This document shows positions 12,938-24,462 of a stretch of DNA of 64,000 bases, piece by piece. How positions within the stretch are numbered: position 1 is the stretch's first letter; each line of letters begins with the position of its first letter. Location of the stretch: assembly GCA_002633025.1 (NCBI GenBank), contig NMRB01000001.1, positions 1,423,241 through 1,487,240 on the forward strand, in the 5' to 3' direction. The notes beneath the pieces were generated by a model. It worked only from the letters and a program-made list of their open reading frames with translations, searched no databases and was not told where the DNA came from. The translations under genes were made by a program, and so were the position numbers. The DNA is from Notospermus geniculatus. Its lineage: Eukaryota; Nemertea; Pilidiophora; Heteronemertea; Lineidae.

Positions 12938-15900
12938 CTAAAAGTGCTTCGGCCGTCTTCTGCCAGTGAATTTTGAATCTGCCTTCGTGTCCCTGAAAAA
13001 AGTAAAGAGTTGTAATCTGTGAGGGTGAAAAAGCAATATTTGCTTAAAACCTCATCTCGAGATGAAATTGCTTGCTCAAATGAAATGAAAAATATATTTG
13101 AACTGGTACAATCTGGTCACTGCCATCATAAGATTTGTAACTCTGATGTTGGTAACTTACTTTCCCAGTTTTCTTCTCCTCTCCTTTTTATCCATGATCC
13201 AGTCTCGACTCTTCTTTACAGATTTTCCACGGATCTTTTTCAATCTTTCTCTGCAAATCCAAATAAACTGACCATCAGTCCATTGTTCAAATGCCACGAA
13301 AGTTTTTTCAAAATGGCACATGTCTAGAATTGTGTTGTACACTGATTTTGGCTGGGAGAACCTAAAAAGACATGTTTTTCTGATCATGGGGTGGTCATAA
13401 GGGGTTGGCTGGAAAGGTAGGCCTACACCAGAGACAAAATGCTTACCGTTTATCACTGTATGCTACTTGATCGTTTCTCTGATCATCTGCTGTTCCAAGG
13501 CCTTTTGGTAATTGTTGAGGTGCACCTCCAGCAAAAAGACAAAGGAACATTCTGCAAAGGAAGGAATCCGGCAAACTGAGTGAACCGTCGCAAATGAACA
13601 GGAAATCATGCAATCAATCAAGTGCATTGCATTATCATGTCATACACAAGAATTTATGGCAAAGTTGGTGACAGAAGATTAGAATACTAGAGGATTGGAC
13701 AAATGGCAGCATATACTTTAAAACTTTAAATTACAACACTAAAGATACAAATGTACACTGAAAAAGGCTAACTTCTTAGCTTTTGTGCTGTTGGGGAAGT
13801 CCACCACAAGACCACCAGTAAAACCTGCTTTCATTGACTGTTTTGTAATGAGTTCCAACTGTAACAAAGAACAAGAAGCCCTTGAAAGAGAAGCACACAC
13901 AGAAGGAAAATTCTAATTCCCCAACATTTAATATGTTGATTAGTTAGCAAACAGATTCTTTCTTGTGGTATTCTTCTGTGATCAGTTGAATTTGGTTACA
14001 GAGAGAACATATCTCAGGTAAAATGATGATCTTCCTACCTGTGAACTATTCTCAGGATATAACTGGAAGACAGCTCTGCTACCTCGATTCTGAAGAAAAG
14101 AGGAAACAAGTCAACATGGTCAAGGGGCTCACTTCATGGTGGGCATGGTGGAACATATTATAGCAAGGAAAGGATATCAATGTGTGCAAAGACTAAGGAA
14201 TTTCTCTCGTTGTTTAAAAATTTATGTAAGAGCTAACTTCCATAGGTATCCCAGGTTGCCTACACCAGACAGGAGCCCAGAGATGAGGCCCCCAGAAAAA
14301 CAAGGCAAATTTTACATTTTACATTGGCCTAACCAAAAATAACAGACTAGATACTCAAGAAAAGCCCTTATTTAGTTTACCAACCATACAAGCATAGAGA
14401 GTACTGAAGAATTTGTAGAGTCGTTTTGGAGGGTTGTGATGTTTCTTATCAGCATTACATAGCCACTGTAGTGCAGAAATGCTGAAATATAAAAACAAAA
14501 TATCTTTTAGCAGGAGCTTCAGAACTTAGTATTGTCTTTTAAGAAACCTCCATGCTCTCATATTCCATGGACAGTTGGTGTAGGCAGAGTTCGAATGGAA
14601 GCAACTTCATCACCCACAATCATCACCCAGCTCCAAAGATAATTGCAACCCCAAGGACATGCCACAAACTCACCTGACTACACCGTCAAATGTACCAGGC
14701 CTGAATGGCATTCCATCACCCATATCATTTAGCACCAGATCACCCTCTACTTCCCTTTCAATGGCAACATCTGAAATACATGAAAACAAAATATACTGGA
14801 TTGTTCCCCCAATACCGCTCAGAGTGACAGAGAAGTTGACTGCATTCCCAGTGCTGCATCCCGATCTCTGGCCAAGTTCACGCGGGTACAACTGATCAAA
14901 TAAACATTCATGAATGAAGAGCATGGACATGGTAGGCGTGGAAAATAGGCCCTTGTCCGCTACCTTAGTATGATAATTATAGGTTTGTATACTGAACGGT
15001 ATTGGGGGAACAATCCAGTATTCCGGGATAAAGCATTTGTCTCAATCAGTGTACGGTAGATTTGATCAGTCAAAATGAACAATCACACGCCAGCACTCAC
15101 CCAACATATCTGGACTTATATCTACACCAATCCACATGTGCCCCTCCTCTGTTATACATTCCCCACTAAGACCTGAACCACAGCTGAAAACAAAACATGG
15201 AGACAACATACTGATACTGCCATGTTGATGTATTGGGAGTTGATGAAGCCAAAGAAAAATAATATCAAAAGATGTTTTTCTGATACACATGTAGTTTTAT
15301 GCATACTACTGATATAATCAATGATAGGAAAAAACACAAGAAGAAACCCACCCCAAGAGAAAAAACACGAGATGGTACACCTACCCAACATCTAACAGTA
15401 GGCATGGTACATCATCGGGCAAAGCCAGTAACTCCAACGCTCTTGATGAAAGCTGTTGTTGAATTTCTATCATGCGAGAACTAGAATTGACAAAATTGAA
15501 AAACATCCAAAAAATTTCGCCTATGAAATTAGGCCCCTATTTCCATATAGGCCTCCTATAATACCGGTATTAGCTGAAAGAAATGAACCATTTCAACATT
15601 TCAAGAGGGGGGCAGGGAGATTTTCAGGATGTCAGCCAGGTACGAGGTGTTAGGTGTTACGACTGGTGTAGCGCTAGGGTAGGCCATGTCCACTTGACCT
15701 GCTGCCCTACTACCAGGACTATAGGCCTAGGGTCCTACAATCAGCATCCTGGAACTCCATGTGTATTGGCTACGTCAAAAGACTACGCCACTACCCCTGG
15801 AAGCTTTCGCATATAATTTCTGTATTGACAATGACCCACATCGGGAAATCATTGTACCAATCAGAGCCCTCGTGAGATTTCCCGTTAACCTCGCCTTCAG

Positions 15901-17697
15901 GTTTTGGCATACCAACTAACTCTTCAGTAGTACAATTTAATTGCGTAAGCAAATAGGAACGAGGTAACAGAAAACAAAATGGTAAATGCTACAGCATGAC
16001 AGTAAGCTACATGTATTTGCGATTTCAAGGCATAATTTTCCGGATTCAGAGTTTGAATCCACTGCAACGACAGGCAGTGAATGCTCTTAATTGATGGAAA
16101 GGATGTACTTGTGTGTCAGCCCATCCATGGGTACTTGCCAGGCCGTGAATTTCAGTGGCTCTTCCATCAGTCGTATGGGGGGGGGGGGGTATCCTGGTAT
16201 CAGGGATTTCTGCCAATTATTGGTAAAATGAAATGGTCCATGGATCATGTGCTCACCTGGTTGGACATAATAGTGTTGTGACAGATGAAGGTACATATCA
16301 GTTAGCCTACGAGAAATCTGGGTCAAGTCATTCCTGAGTTATAGCACTTTAGATGATTTTCAGGTTATGCCACCCGGCAGCCAAATGTCCGATCGGGCCA
16401 AAACTCAGTGTTTTCAAAGGTACCCCTCTAGTACACGTTTGTGCAAGATATGAACTTGCTCAGTGAAATAATGCCGAACTGTGGCAGGTTCGTTAGTTTT
16501 GTACAACTTTGACCTGTGACCTTGAAAAGTAGGTCAAATCAAAAACCCGTTATATAGCCACGGTGGTGTAGTGGTTCGGGCCTCCGACTAGCGGTCAGAG
16601 GGTCTCGGGTTCGAATCCCACTGGGCGTGAGACTTTGGGCAAGTCTCTTTGCCTCACTGGCCTCTCTCCACCCAGGTGTATAAATGGGTACCGGTCGGAA
16701 ATGCTCGGATTGTAGCACTGAATGAGCAGCTCATCTGAGTTCTACTGAAAGGTTTCAGGATAGACTTAAGTGTATTAAAGTCGAATGACACCTCTACCGT
16801 TGTTGATATCAGACTAGGCCTATAGCCTAAACCCAAACTTTAACTTTTATATGTTACAGTATGTATCCTAATTAGCTACACCTATGATAAAAATTTGGTG
16901 ATGATCCAGTTGTTAGTTCAGGAGTTATTGCACTTTTTGTGTTTTTGGTTTTGGCCATATGGATGGTGGCCAAGCCAAGTAAAAGAATCGAGTGCAATTC
17001 ACTTGTCTGAACTTACTTTGATGTGTACTTTCTTGCTTCGTCTTCATTGTAAAACTGAAATAGAAAGACAGCAACTACTGACAACCAGAAAGAACCTACT
17101 GTACACGCAAATATTTTCACGGCTAAAATATTTAGCGGTTGGGGTCCGTCCGAAAGTACCTTTTCGCGTGGATAAATATTCGCGGTTGGGGTCCGATGTG
17201 AGATTTCAAAAACACTGCATTTTCAATGGTGCGCGGTGTAATTCTAGTGCAAACCACGATGTATTACGGGATCGTACGCGATTGGAAAATGGTTCGTCTA
17301 GAGTCTGTAGGCCTAGGACCTAGGCCTAATAGAATTCGCGGGGATAGGCCTAGGCCGGTTGTATTGACCAATTCGCGATTTTCGCAGTAGGCCTAATTTT
17401 TATTTGTGAAAATATTTGCGTATACGGTACGGGGTGGTAGGCTAGCGAGCTCTACATACCTACATGACACAAGGTAGGCCAAGGCTACGAGAGTTGAGAG
17501 TTGAGAGTGCAGTGCCAGTGCAAGCCCCATACATGCATATCAATGATATGATATGATATGATATGATGATGCCCTAGTCATGCTGCTAGTACTAAGTAGG
17601 CCCTAGCCTAGGGCCTAGGCCTGCCTAGGATCGATCAGATGTCTCACTTCATTCGTACAATTTCAGGGGGTGCCTGATGTTCTGGTCTTCTCGCCAT
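12938..17697 (-). CDS. BUD23: BUD23, 18S rRNA (guanine-N7) methyltransferase
   Basis: Eleven exons join in frame to a 278-residue protein (human 281): 17697-17659, 17054-17017, 15480-15385, 15183-15101, 14770-14674, 14481-14385, 14089-14039, 13858-13773, 13551-13447, 13250-13161, 12992-12938. All junctions are GT-AG and all phases agree. It opens [12 protein letters not shown], then [10 protein letters not shown]. The SAM-binding loop [11 protein letters not shown] falls near residues 82-92, followed by GVDISPDML and [14 protein letters not shown] of the class I methyltransferase fold. The basic tail ([16 protein letters not shown]...GRRRPKHF) is the family C-terminus. BUD23 with TRMT112 methylates 18S rRNA in the small subunit and acts in nuclear ribosome assembly. 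Introns 1 and 2 carry a MITE and a SINE. Its start is 589 bp from DNAJC30, head-to-head. Confidence 0.95.
16555..16800 (+). mobile_element. tRNA-derived SINE
   Basis: The left part has both RNA polymerase III internal promoter boxes of a tRNA: an A box (TGGTGTAGTGG, 16563-16573) and a B box (GGTTCGAATCC, 16609-16619). It is followed by GACTTTGGGCAAGTCTC and TGTATAAATGGGTACC, a body type I associate with tRNA-headed SINEs of marine invertebrates. The acceptor stem does not pair well, so it is a SINE rather than a functional tRNA. It lies in BUD23 intron 2. The right end is approximate. Confidence 0.7.
17097..17429. mobile_element. MITE with 24-bp inverted ends
   Basis: Ends 17097-17120 and 17406-17429 are reverse complements with two mismatches (core CGCAAATATTTTCAC). 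A TA at each end would fit a Tc1/mariner-style target. The interior contains repeats of the GCGGTTGGGGTCCG type and no coding frame. It sits in BUD23 intron 1. Confidence 0.65.
17544..17573. repeat. (ATATG)n microsatellite
   Basis: Four to five units of ATATG/ATGAT just upstream of the BUD23 first exon on its own strand side. Confidence 0.7.
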
Positions 17698-18286
17698 TTT
17701 CGCTGAGTGTAGCCTAATATTTTGCCTACACAAAACACAAACACAAAGTGTCAAAATTCATGAAATTGTGGACATGGTGGATTCCCCACGTGCAGTCCTG
17801 GTACCCGGTTTGACGTCCAAACAGGGCTACCAGTGTGTTAGAGAACGGGTATCAGGTCGTTTCGTTACACGGCCTTTGCGTTACAGTCAGTTCGTTCCAT
17901 TGTTTGGTCGTTTCGTCACACGGGTTTGCCTTTTCGGTACAAAAACGCAATCTGGTCCCGCGAGATTTCATTCGAGACTTGGATTTGATGAATGAAATCT
18001 CTGGAACATTTGGCTGACATCTTGGATTGACCATTCTCATCTAAATATGTACAATTTGATATCTTTAATGTAATGATGAGGTCCGATAATTAAGGGTGAA
18101 TTGCTGTGGGAGTCACATATTGGGAATATAAGCTGCATTAAAACACAAGAAGGGTTAGAGAACTAGACTAATCCAACATGGCAGCGCCCTTGAAACTAAG
18201 TTTTTTGGGGCTGGGCTGAAGTTTCTACTCAATTGTCTGATCTAACTTTTGTCCATCTGTGAAGTAAAGGTTTCGAACACTTCAGA
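17698..18286. promoter_or_regulatory. shared BUD23/DNAJC30 upstream region
   Basis: A 589-bp gap separates the two start codons, which point away from each other, so both promoters must lie here. No TATA element stands out. Human BUD23 and DNAJC30 also face each other at close range, so the arrangement is probably an ancient bidirectional promoter. The exact transcription starts cannot be read from sequence. Confidence 0.55.
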
Positions 18287-19402
18287 ATGCATAAGTCGAA
18301 CAGTATGAACCAGCTTGATAGGAGGAATCTTTCGTATGTTGCCGACGTTTGTATGAAACGTTTGCCTTCGGCCTGTTTTGGTGGAAAAAGTCATGGGCGT
18401 TTGGTCTACACGACTGACATTGAAAATGCTTCGCCATCACAAAAGGAAGGGCTACTCCCAACAACAATCTTCCGATCTTCAGGGGACAATTATTGGCATG
18501 AAGGCATTCCATTACTGCATACTTTTGTCAAGAATTCTGTGATGTGTGTCACTTCTGCACCTCGGAATTTCATGCCAGCAGAGACGAGGGCGAGGCTAAC
18601 TGATGGCACTGGCACCATTTCAAATTACACAAGTGACACTATGATAAGATGTCATCAGGGATATAATTCTAGAAAAAGACGAGGAAAGAATATTCTTCTG
18701 TGCAATGCTGCTGATAATGATTTGGTCGGTGAGTGCCCAGCAGCACTCAGTCTCATTGGAGAGAATGCCTCACCGTCTCCGATATCTTCAATGAAACAAC
18801 ACAGGAGCCAGTTGTTCCAAAGTTTCATTCTGTATGTGCCTGGCATTGATAAGCAAATTCGGTGTTATTCTACCGCCAAGCAAATGTCTCCTACTCATTA
18901 TTACGACGTTCTAGGTTTGACCCCAAAAGCATCTTCAAAAGAAATAAAGAGTGCTTACTATTCACTCTCCAAGTTGTACCATCCGGATTTGAAAAATGAT
19001 GATGCAAGTGAGGCCAGATTTGCAGAGATCTCGGAGGCATATGAGGTTTTAGGAAACAAAAGGAAAAAACGACTTTATGATCGTGGATTTGTGAATCCTC
19101 TTGATCCAAGATCCGGACATGCAGCATCCCAAGTTGATGATGACATTGATGAAGACATTTTAAGAGGACGTGGACACTTTAGGAAGAGGGGTCCGATACA
19201 AACTGGTAGATCCCAGATTTACAACTTTGACGAGTTCTATCAACAGCATTATGGTGAAACACTGAAAAAATCTCGTGTGCATAAAAAAACACAAGAGATG
19301 CAAACAAAAGCTGTCAAATCGTTCAACACTAGGAGAATATTGGGTGTATGTGGAGCAGCTTTTGTTGTTGGAATAGCACTTATTGGAATGATCATTAAGT
19401 AG
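18287..19402 (+). CDS. DNAJC30: DNAJC30-like mitochondrial J-domain protein
   Basis: A single uninterrupted frame of 371 residues. Residues about 203-268 form a J domain: HYYDVLGLTPKASSKEIK, then YHPDL with the invariant HPD, and ending RKKRLYDRGF, the DNAJC30 form of the domain. Near the C-terminus a hydrophobic stretch of about 18 residues (GVCGAAFVVGIALIGMII) is a single membrane segment followed by Lys. Human DNAJC30 is likewise intronless, has a C-terminal membrane segment and works at the mitochondrial inner membrane with ATP synthase and complex I. The roughly 200-residue part before the J domain is much longer than in human (226 residues in total) and is Ser/Arg-rich; it may hold the import signal, or a later Met could be used. 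Its neighbour BUD23 is the same as in human, which supports orthology. Confidence 0.9.
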   Translation: MHKSNSMNQLDRRNLSYVADVCMKRLPSACFGGKSHGRLVYTTDIENASPSQKEGLLPTTIFRSSGDNYWHEGIPLLHTFVKNSVMCVTSAPRNFMPAETRARLTDGTGTISNYTSDTMIRCHQGYNSRKRRGKNILLCNAADNDLVGECPAALSLIGENASPSPISSMKQHRSQLFQSFILYVPGIDKQIRCYSTAKQMSPTHYYDVLGLTPKASSKEIKSAYYSLSKLYHPDLKNDDASEARFAEISEAYEVLGNKRKKRLYDRGFVNPLDPRSGHAASQVDDDIDEDILRGRGHFRKRGPIQTGRSQIYNFDEFYQQHYGETLKKSRVHKKTQEMQTKAVKSFNTRRILGVCGAAFVVGIALIGMIIK

Positions 19403-20400
19403 CTTCGGGCTGATCGAGTGTTTAAACTAAAAAGGCTTCCTTAACTCTGATTTGACATCATTGGAATCATGTTTAAAAAAGGATACATGTATTTTAATGT
19501 ACTTATCTGTGATGAGAAATTCATGACATTGACTATGATTTTACAATAATGATTTTGGCCCTAACTGGTCGTGTTCAAATTCAAGTTGTCTCCAAATCAA
19601 TTTATTGCAGCAGTAAAAAGAAGACATTTTAAGTTAGTTGCTGTGGGACTAGCACTAGCAGATATTTGTTTATAGTTGTCTCAACTCCCATTCCCATGCC
19701 AAAAGCATACCGAAGGACAAGGAAGCAATCCGCTTAACAGGGCTGTAATTCATGGGCAGAGACAACACTAGGCCCTGGAGAAATGCACTCCCTCCTTAGC
19801 ACACTTAGGATGCATTTTGTAAGTTCTGAGTGGTTTGATAACAGTATGCAGGTAGAGTCTTGTTTTTACCAATAAAATTATTTCAGGACACAAATTTTAT
19901 GGTTTCATTTCTATTTTCAGTTGGGTACATTGTACTGGTACGAGAAAAAAACTGCATTTGATATATTATGGTTAGGATTCCGAATTCCACATCCTTGTCT
20001 TTGCTCATCACTAAAGGCTTGAGTGATACCTGACCAGGCAAGGACAAACTCTTCAAGCAGAAGTCTTCAGAATCATAGTTCACTCAATTACATCAACTAA
20101 CTGGTATATTAAGCCAATGGCTTGAGAAATCATCTGCAGTATTTGAGAATGACGTCAGATGAAAAATTTAAGAAGTATGGTAACTGACATAAATATAGAT
20201 TTACATATGTCAAATCTTGTAATACACTTATACATGTACATATGTACAGGAAAAGATATTGAACAGAATATCAGTGAACCATCATAGATACTGAATGGTT
20301 GCTGTATTCAATTCTGTTGTATCAAAAACTACAATTGAACTGAATCAATTCCTTGGGTAGAATTACAACCATGGCATGGCATCATCCCTTGTCAATTTCA
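19403..20400. other. DNAJC30 3' flank and RAD1 copy 1 3' flank
   Basis: No gene is visible. The two converging genes, DNAJC30 (+) and RAD1 copy 1 (-), must have their 3' UTRs here. From about 19866 the sequence is repeated at 26372 as part of the RAD1 duplication. Confidence 0.5.
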
Positions 20401-23400
20401 TCATTCCTCTTCATCGTCCATTTCTTCATCTGGAGCACACTGGAATAATAAAAAGTCCTGAACATGTATGTCGAAAGCGGAAGGAAAAGAAAACGGCACA
20501 CTTGCTCAAAGTACCCCCCACCTTCAATGACAACTTCCAACTTGAGATGCCATAGGTACCGGTATACATGTCACCTGCTGCACCTATCAATGAGTGTTGC
20601 CTGAACTATGAATCTTTTACCACCTTGTACTTGAATTAAAATTCAGTCACAATGCTTACATAGTATTCCACAAAACATATCTGTCCATCCTCATTCTTGA
20701 TCATATACTGGAGTGACAAGAAACCTCGGTCATCTGTCCTAATGGATATCCGACTTGATAATGCTAATGCTTTGACAGATGGCTTTAGGAGGGATATTTT
20801 GTACCTGAAACAAGTAAAGGAGATAATGGTGTTAAAGATGATCACTCCTGAGGGGCATGGTGCTGGGGACTTAACAGAGGTTTTCAACTTCGGGGAAATC
20901 TCGGAAAGTACGAAAGCTATCTTCTTGAAACTTTCATGGTTGACACTATGGTCCATATCAATCATCATGACATAATATCAACCGGCTCCTTCTATTGTTT
21001 CACCACTTTCTGTAATTAGTACTTTGTGAGCTCTGTACGGGAAAGCAGTCACTAGCAGTTTGTTTCAAAACACTATCTATGTACAGCCTGGACTATGTAC
21101 TGTCACATCAGCCAGTAAAAAGTGAAGTTTTTCAAACAGGGATAGTTGAAAATGCATCATTTTTACCGTAAGATTTCTCAAGTTTCTGTTTTATTGAAGG
21201 GCTGCACTGAGTAGCCTTTTGGCAGTAGGCCTAAAAAGCCATTGTGCAAAGGGGAATGGACTGACCAATTCTTACAGAGGGGACAGGGTTCCCTGCCTAT
21301 TATTCCATAATGCTATAACAGCTTGTAATGGTCAAATGATTCTTCCATATCTGGGCCTTTTTGAGTGTTTCCGATAACAGCAGAAATGAACAGGGGCAGG
21401 TCTCCTTTCTGTGTGGTTATTTTTCCAAGCAGTGTGCCTAGTCAAAACATAACAGACATGTGATGGCACTGTCCTTAAACTTGCAAAGAGTTCACTTGAC
21501 ATTATTCAATTCATCACCCTTGCCCCTCCATGAGTGGTTAGGCCCAGGTATTGTTGTTGGCCTGTTATGTCAAGACTTGTAATCATGCATAAAACCCTGT
21601 GGTCCAGACTTCAGTAAAGTTGAAACTGGGCAGTATAACCGATATTTCTATCCTTAAAAAAGCCCTGTCGTGATAGAACTTGTTTGTTTTCTTTTGGATA
21701 ATCTTATTCAACATGATCCCAAGGATATTCAGTCAAACTCTCAATGGAATATATTGATTCCTTCAGCAATTTCTAAGGCATTCAAAAGGACTAATTACAG
21801 TAAGTAATGAAACAATAGAAGGAGCAGGTTGATATTATGTCATGATGATTGATATGGACCATAGTGTCAACGGTGAAATTTTCAACAAGATAGCTTTAGT
21901 ACTTTCCGAGATTTCCCCAAAGTTGAAAACCTCTGTTAAGTCCCCAGCACCTTTACTGAAGAGATGGCGGGACATAAATTTACTAAAGAGATGATGGTTT
22001 TGCCTATTTTGGTGACTGGATGCCCATACTTCTCAATCAATCAGAACAGGCAAAGTGCACTTACCTATTTGTTTGTGTCTGAGTGCACTGGAAAGATTCA
22101 ACCATATCAGAATCCTTTGGGAAATCAGACTGGAATTGAAACAGGAAAGATGTCATGTTTTTCAAGAGAGATTCTCAAACAGGTGTTAAATACCTGGAGA
22201 ACCACTGACAAAGGGTTCACTGATCACCTTGTAGATGTTGGCTCATTAAGAGATAATAACATGAAGGAATCAAAACTATAACAAGTGAATGCTTACATGA
22301 GTACTGCCAGCAGAACCAAATGTGGAAAGCCTGAAGTAAGGCTTATCAGGGGACATGAGTATTTCTAACACCTCACTGGTCATGTCGAGTTCACTGAAAG
22401 CCTCTTTTAGACACTCGGACTGAAAAAAAGAAGACCCAAATAAGACCCCAACTTGTTGTGAGGCATCACAATTCAGTTACCTTTTTGTTAACTTTACAAA
22501 TTGACTCAAATTTGTTTCAAAGCATGATCCAAGGTGATGTTTGAAAGCTCCACCTAAATATAACATATCCCAAAGTGATGTTTTACCTTCATTATTATTT
22601 TATTTATCACATTGGCACTTGAAAAATTAAAGTCCAAAGTTTCATCTGGCTCTAATGTCTTGATGCTGCAATCAGTGAGGACACCTCCTTCTTCAAGCCT
22701 GCATAAAGAGTAAAATGAGAATTGACAGCACCTGGCCTGGCTTCCCCTATCTTTGGTATGACATGGAGAGCCAGTCAAAGTACAGTCCTAAATTATCATA
22801 CTCAATCATACACAACTTGAGAATAGGTTTGAGCTAAAAAGACACAAAACTGCACCATCTGCCAAGGAGTCGGGAGTTGTCTGTGAAGAGAGAAGATAAG
22901 GGAAATGAAGATGAATTCTTACATCAAAATAAGAGGCGTTCCATAGCCGTCATAAGTCATTTTTAGAGCTGTTTGTATTCCAGGAAGTGGACTATTCCCA
23001 AATATAAGAAGGCAATCAAGAAGAACGGTAAGGTTTATCTTGAATGTCGCCTGTTCTTCATTTATTGCATACTCTTGAAATACAGAATTCTGTAAGAATG
23101 CATTGGCTTGTACACATTTCGAATCTTCAACTGTGACTTTCAAACCATTTGCACTGGAGAATACAGTGGCAGTCTGAAAAAGGCAAAGAAAAAGATGAAT
23201 ATTACTAAACTGTCAAGTCATTGTTAATTATCATCAGTCAAAACAACGCCGCACCTGTGCCTGATCCAGGGTGTTGGTGGTGATTTCACCCAGTCAGTGC
23301 AATATAGGGCGTTTTAATGTAGCCTTGGCCATGTTGGCCCTAGGCAGCTAGGCCTGCACAGCTCTATTATATACCTCATGATCATCATAACAAACACACT

Positions 23401-23541
23401 GTCATGACTGTCAGTGCATGTGTCACATACATCTTTAAAATGTATCGCCTTCAGGATACTTGACATGTTTCTAGCATTGTCCATCCTAACGAGGAGAGTA
23501 TGATGACCTTCATCATCTGCTTCTTGGGTAGAAAGTGCCAT
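20401..23541 (-). CDS. RAD1: RAD1, 9-1-1 checkpoint clamp subunit (copy 1)
   Basis: Seven exons (23541-23431, 23173-22923, 22698-22587, 22419-22297, 22129-22065, 20804-20660, 20439-20401) join in frame to 281 residues; human RAD1 has 282. Recognisable family stretches include SSILKAIHFKD, CVQANAFLQ, FKINLTVLLDCL, EEGGVLTDC, FSELDMTSEVLEI, MSPDKPYFRLSTFG, RYKISLLKPS, and GFLSLQYMIKNEDGQICFVE followed by a short acidic tail. RAD1 forms the ring-shaped 9-1-1 clamp with RAD9 and HUS1, is loaded at damaged DNA in the nucleus and activates ATR signalling. All splice sites are consensus. Intron 5 contains an inverted-repeat element. The encoded protein appears identical to copy 2, with only synonymous changes seen in exons 4 and 5. 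Both copies look functional. Confidence 0.95.
20859..21951. mobile_element. 1.09-kb inverted-repeat element in RAD1 copy 1 intron 5
   Basis: Terminal inverted repeats of about 144 bp (20859-21003 and 21808-21951), roughly 93% matched, begin GGTGCTGGGGACTTAACAG. The interior of about 800 bp has no coding frame, so the element is non-autonomous. It is absent from RAD1 copy 2, where the site reads GGGGCATAAATTTACTG. Comparison shows the element between CAT and TTTACTG with three A bases missing, so no clean target duplication is visible. Family unknown. Confidence 0.9.
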
Positions 23542-23844
23542 TTACTGACACTTTATTTCGAAGATTGAATTGACAATTTCAAAAGTGCCGCTTCTGTCTG
23601 CTTTTCTTTTTTTACTGAAATGGCCAGCGATATCAGGATATCGATTAAAATTTTCAGTTATATTTCCCAACAGCTCATCAAAAAATTACCTTCTATGCAA
23701 CAGTGAGAGAAAAGATACGATAAATCCCTTACATGTGCACTATTATTCATAGTTTTCGGGGTAAAGTATTTTTTCAACCAAGCAGAATCTACCGTAAATC
23801 TACCGGCGGCTAGCTCTGGCTCAGATTGGCCACATGGTTTCAAG
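23542..23844. promoter_or_regulatory. divergent promoter region, RAD1 copy 1
   Basis: 303 bp separate the RAD1 start codon from an opposing ATG with a good first-exon structure. It is repeated at 29238-29538. No TATA box is apparent. Confidence 0.5.
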
Positions 23845-23926
23845 ATGGCGGCGACCATGCGAGGAGTAAATTTCGGAATTTTTCTCATTATTTGCGCAAT
23901 TACAAATCAATCTGAAGCCGTTCCAG
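23845..23926 (+). CDS. first exon with signal-like peptide, facing RAD1 (copy 1)
   Basis: ATG at 23845 (context CAAGATGGCG) opens 27 codons plus one base before a donor GTACTT. The peptide MAATMRGVNFGIFLIICAITNQ has a hydrophobic core like a signal or membrane segment. The copy at 29539 lies 0.9 kb before TYW1, so it may be the TYW1 first exon: a join to CAG acceptors at about 30553-30564 keeps frame. In copy 1 no TYW1 exon follows, so it is an orphan here. It could instead belong to an unknown secreted-protein gene. Confidence 0.45.
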
Positions 23927-24349
23927 GTACTTGAAGTTGTAAATCGCCGACAAATTGAGAGTAGCCGCGTTTCATATCTAAAATGAATGTTTATACGCAT
24001 TGTAGATCATGTAGGCCTAACGTTAGTGTAGGCTAGGGCTCTACTGCATTATCCCCCACCATGGCGAATTAATACAAGGCGTATGGATAAAAGCAGTGAT
24101 ACGGTTTCTTAGGGTACATATGCAGGTACGTTGGACTACAAAAATTTCAAACTATTTTGAAACGATATTGACATTCGTTTCAAACGCGTTTGAAACGAAA
24201 ACAATTTGGAGACGATCCCTAACAAAGTATCCAACGTGGTGCGCCATCATGCGCACGTCTCGTGCCATAATAAGATTGGGGAGATAACTGTTCTCGCTAT
24301 TCCTCGACGCCCTACCCGTGTTCTGACCGGGTGCATGTGGCCCACTACC

Positions 24350-24462
24350 GATGCTCCCTATGAATATTGGTGAGCATCTCAATCACCCAATCTCACCCAA
24401 ACTCACCCAATCTCACCCAAACTCACCAATCACCCAAACTCACCAATAGAATAGGGAGCATC
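24350..24462. repeat. inverted repeat enclosing a CACCCAA(T/A)CT tandem array
   Basis: 24350-24374 and 24439-24462 are near-perfect reverse complements (GATGCTCCCTAT...TTGGTGAG). Between them are about seven units of a 10-11 bp CTCACCCAAT/A motif. It could fold into a long hairpin or be a decayed fold-back element. Confidence 0.75.

Larger units (their letters stand above)
19866..24034. repeat. RAD1 duplication, left copy
   Basis: This block is repeated in the same orientation at 26372-29726 with very high identity, including introns and both flanks. It covers the RAD1 3' flank, all seven coding exons, the divergent promoter and the first exon of the facing gene. The left copy alone has a 1093-bp inverted-repeat element. 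Removing it leaves about 3.08 kb, against 3.36 kb in the right copy, which has its own insertions in intron 1. Confidence 0.93.

Noticed and set aside
16555-16630. Functional tRNA gene
   Set aside because: A and B boxes are present but the acceptor arms do not pair and a SINE body follows.
20636-20968. 110-residue protein with N-terminus MMIDMDHSVN
   Set aside because: The first 40 residues come from the inverted-repeat element and intron; only the later part is RAD1 exon 6.
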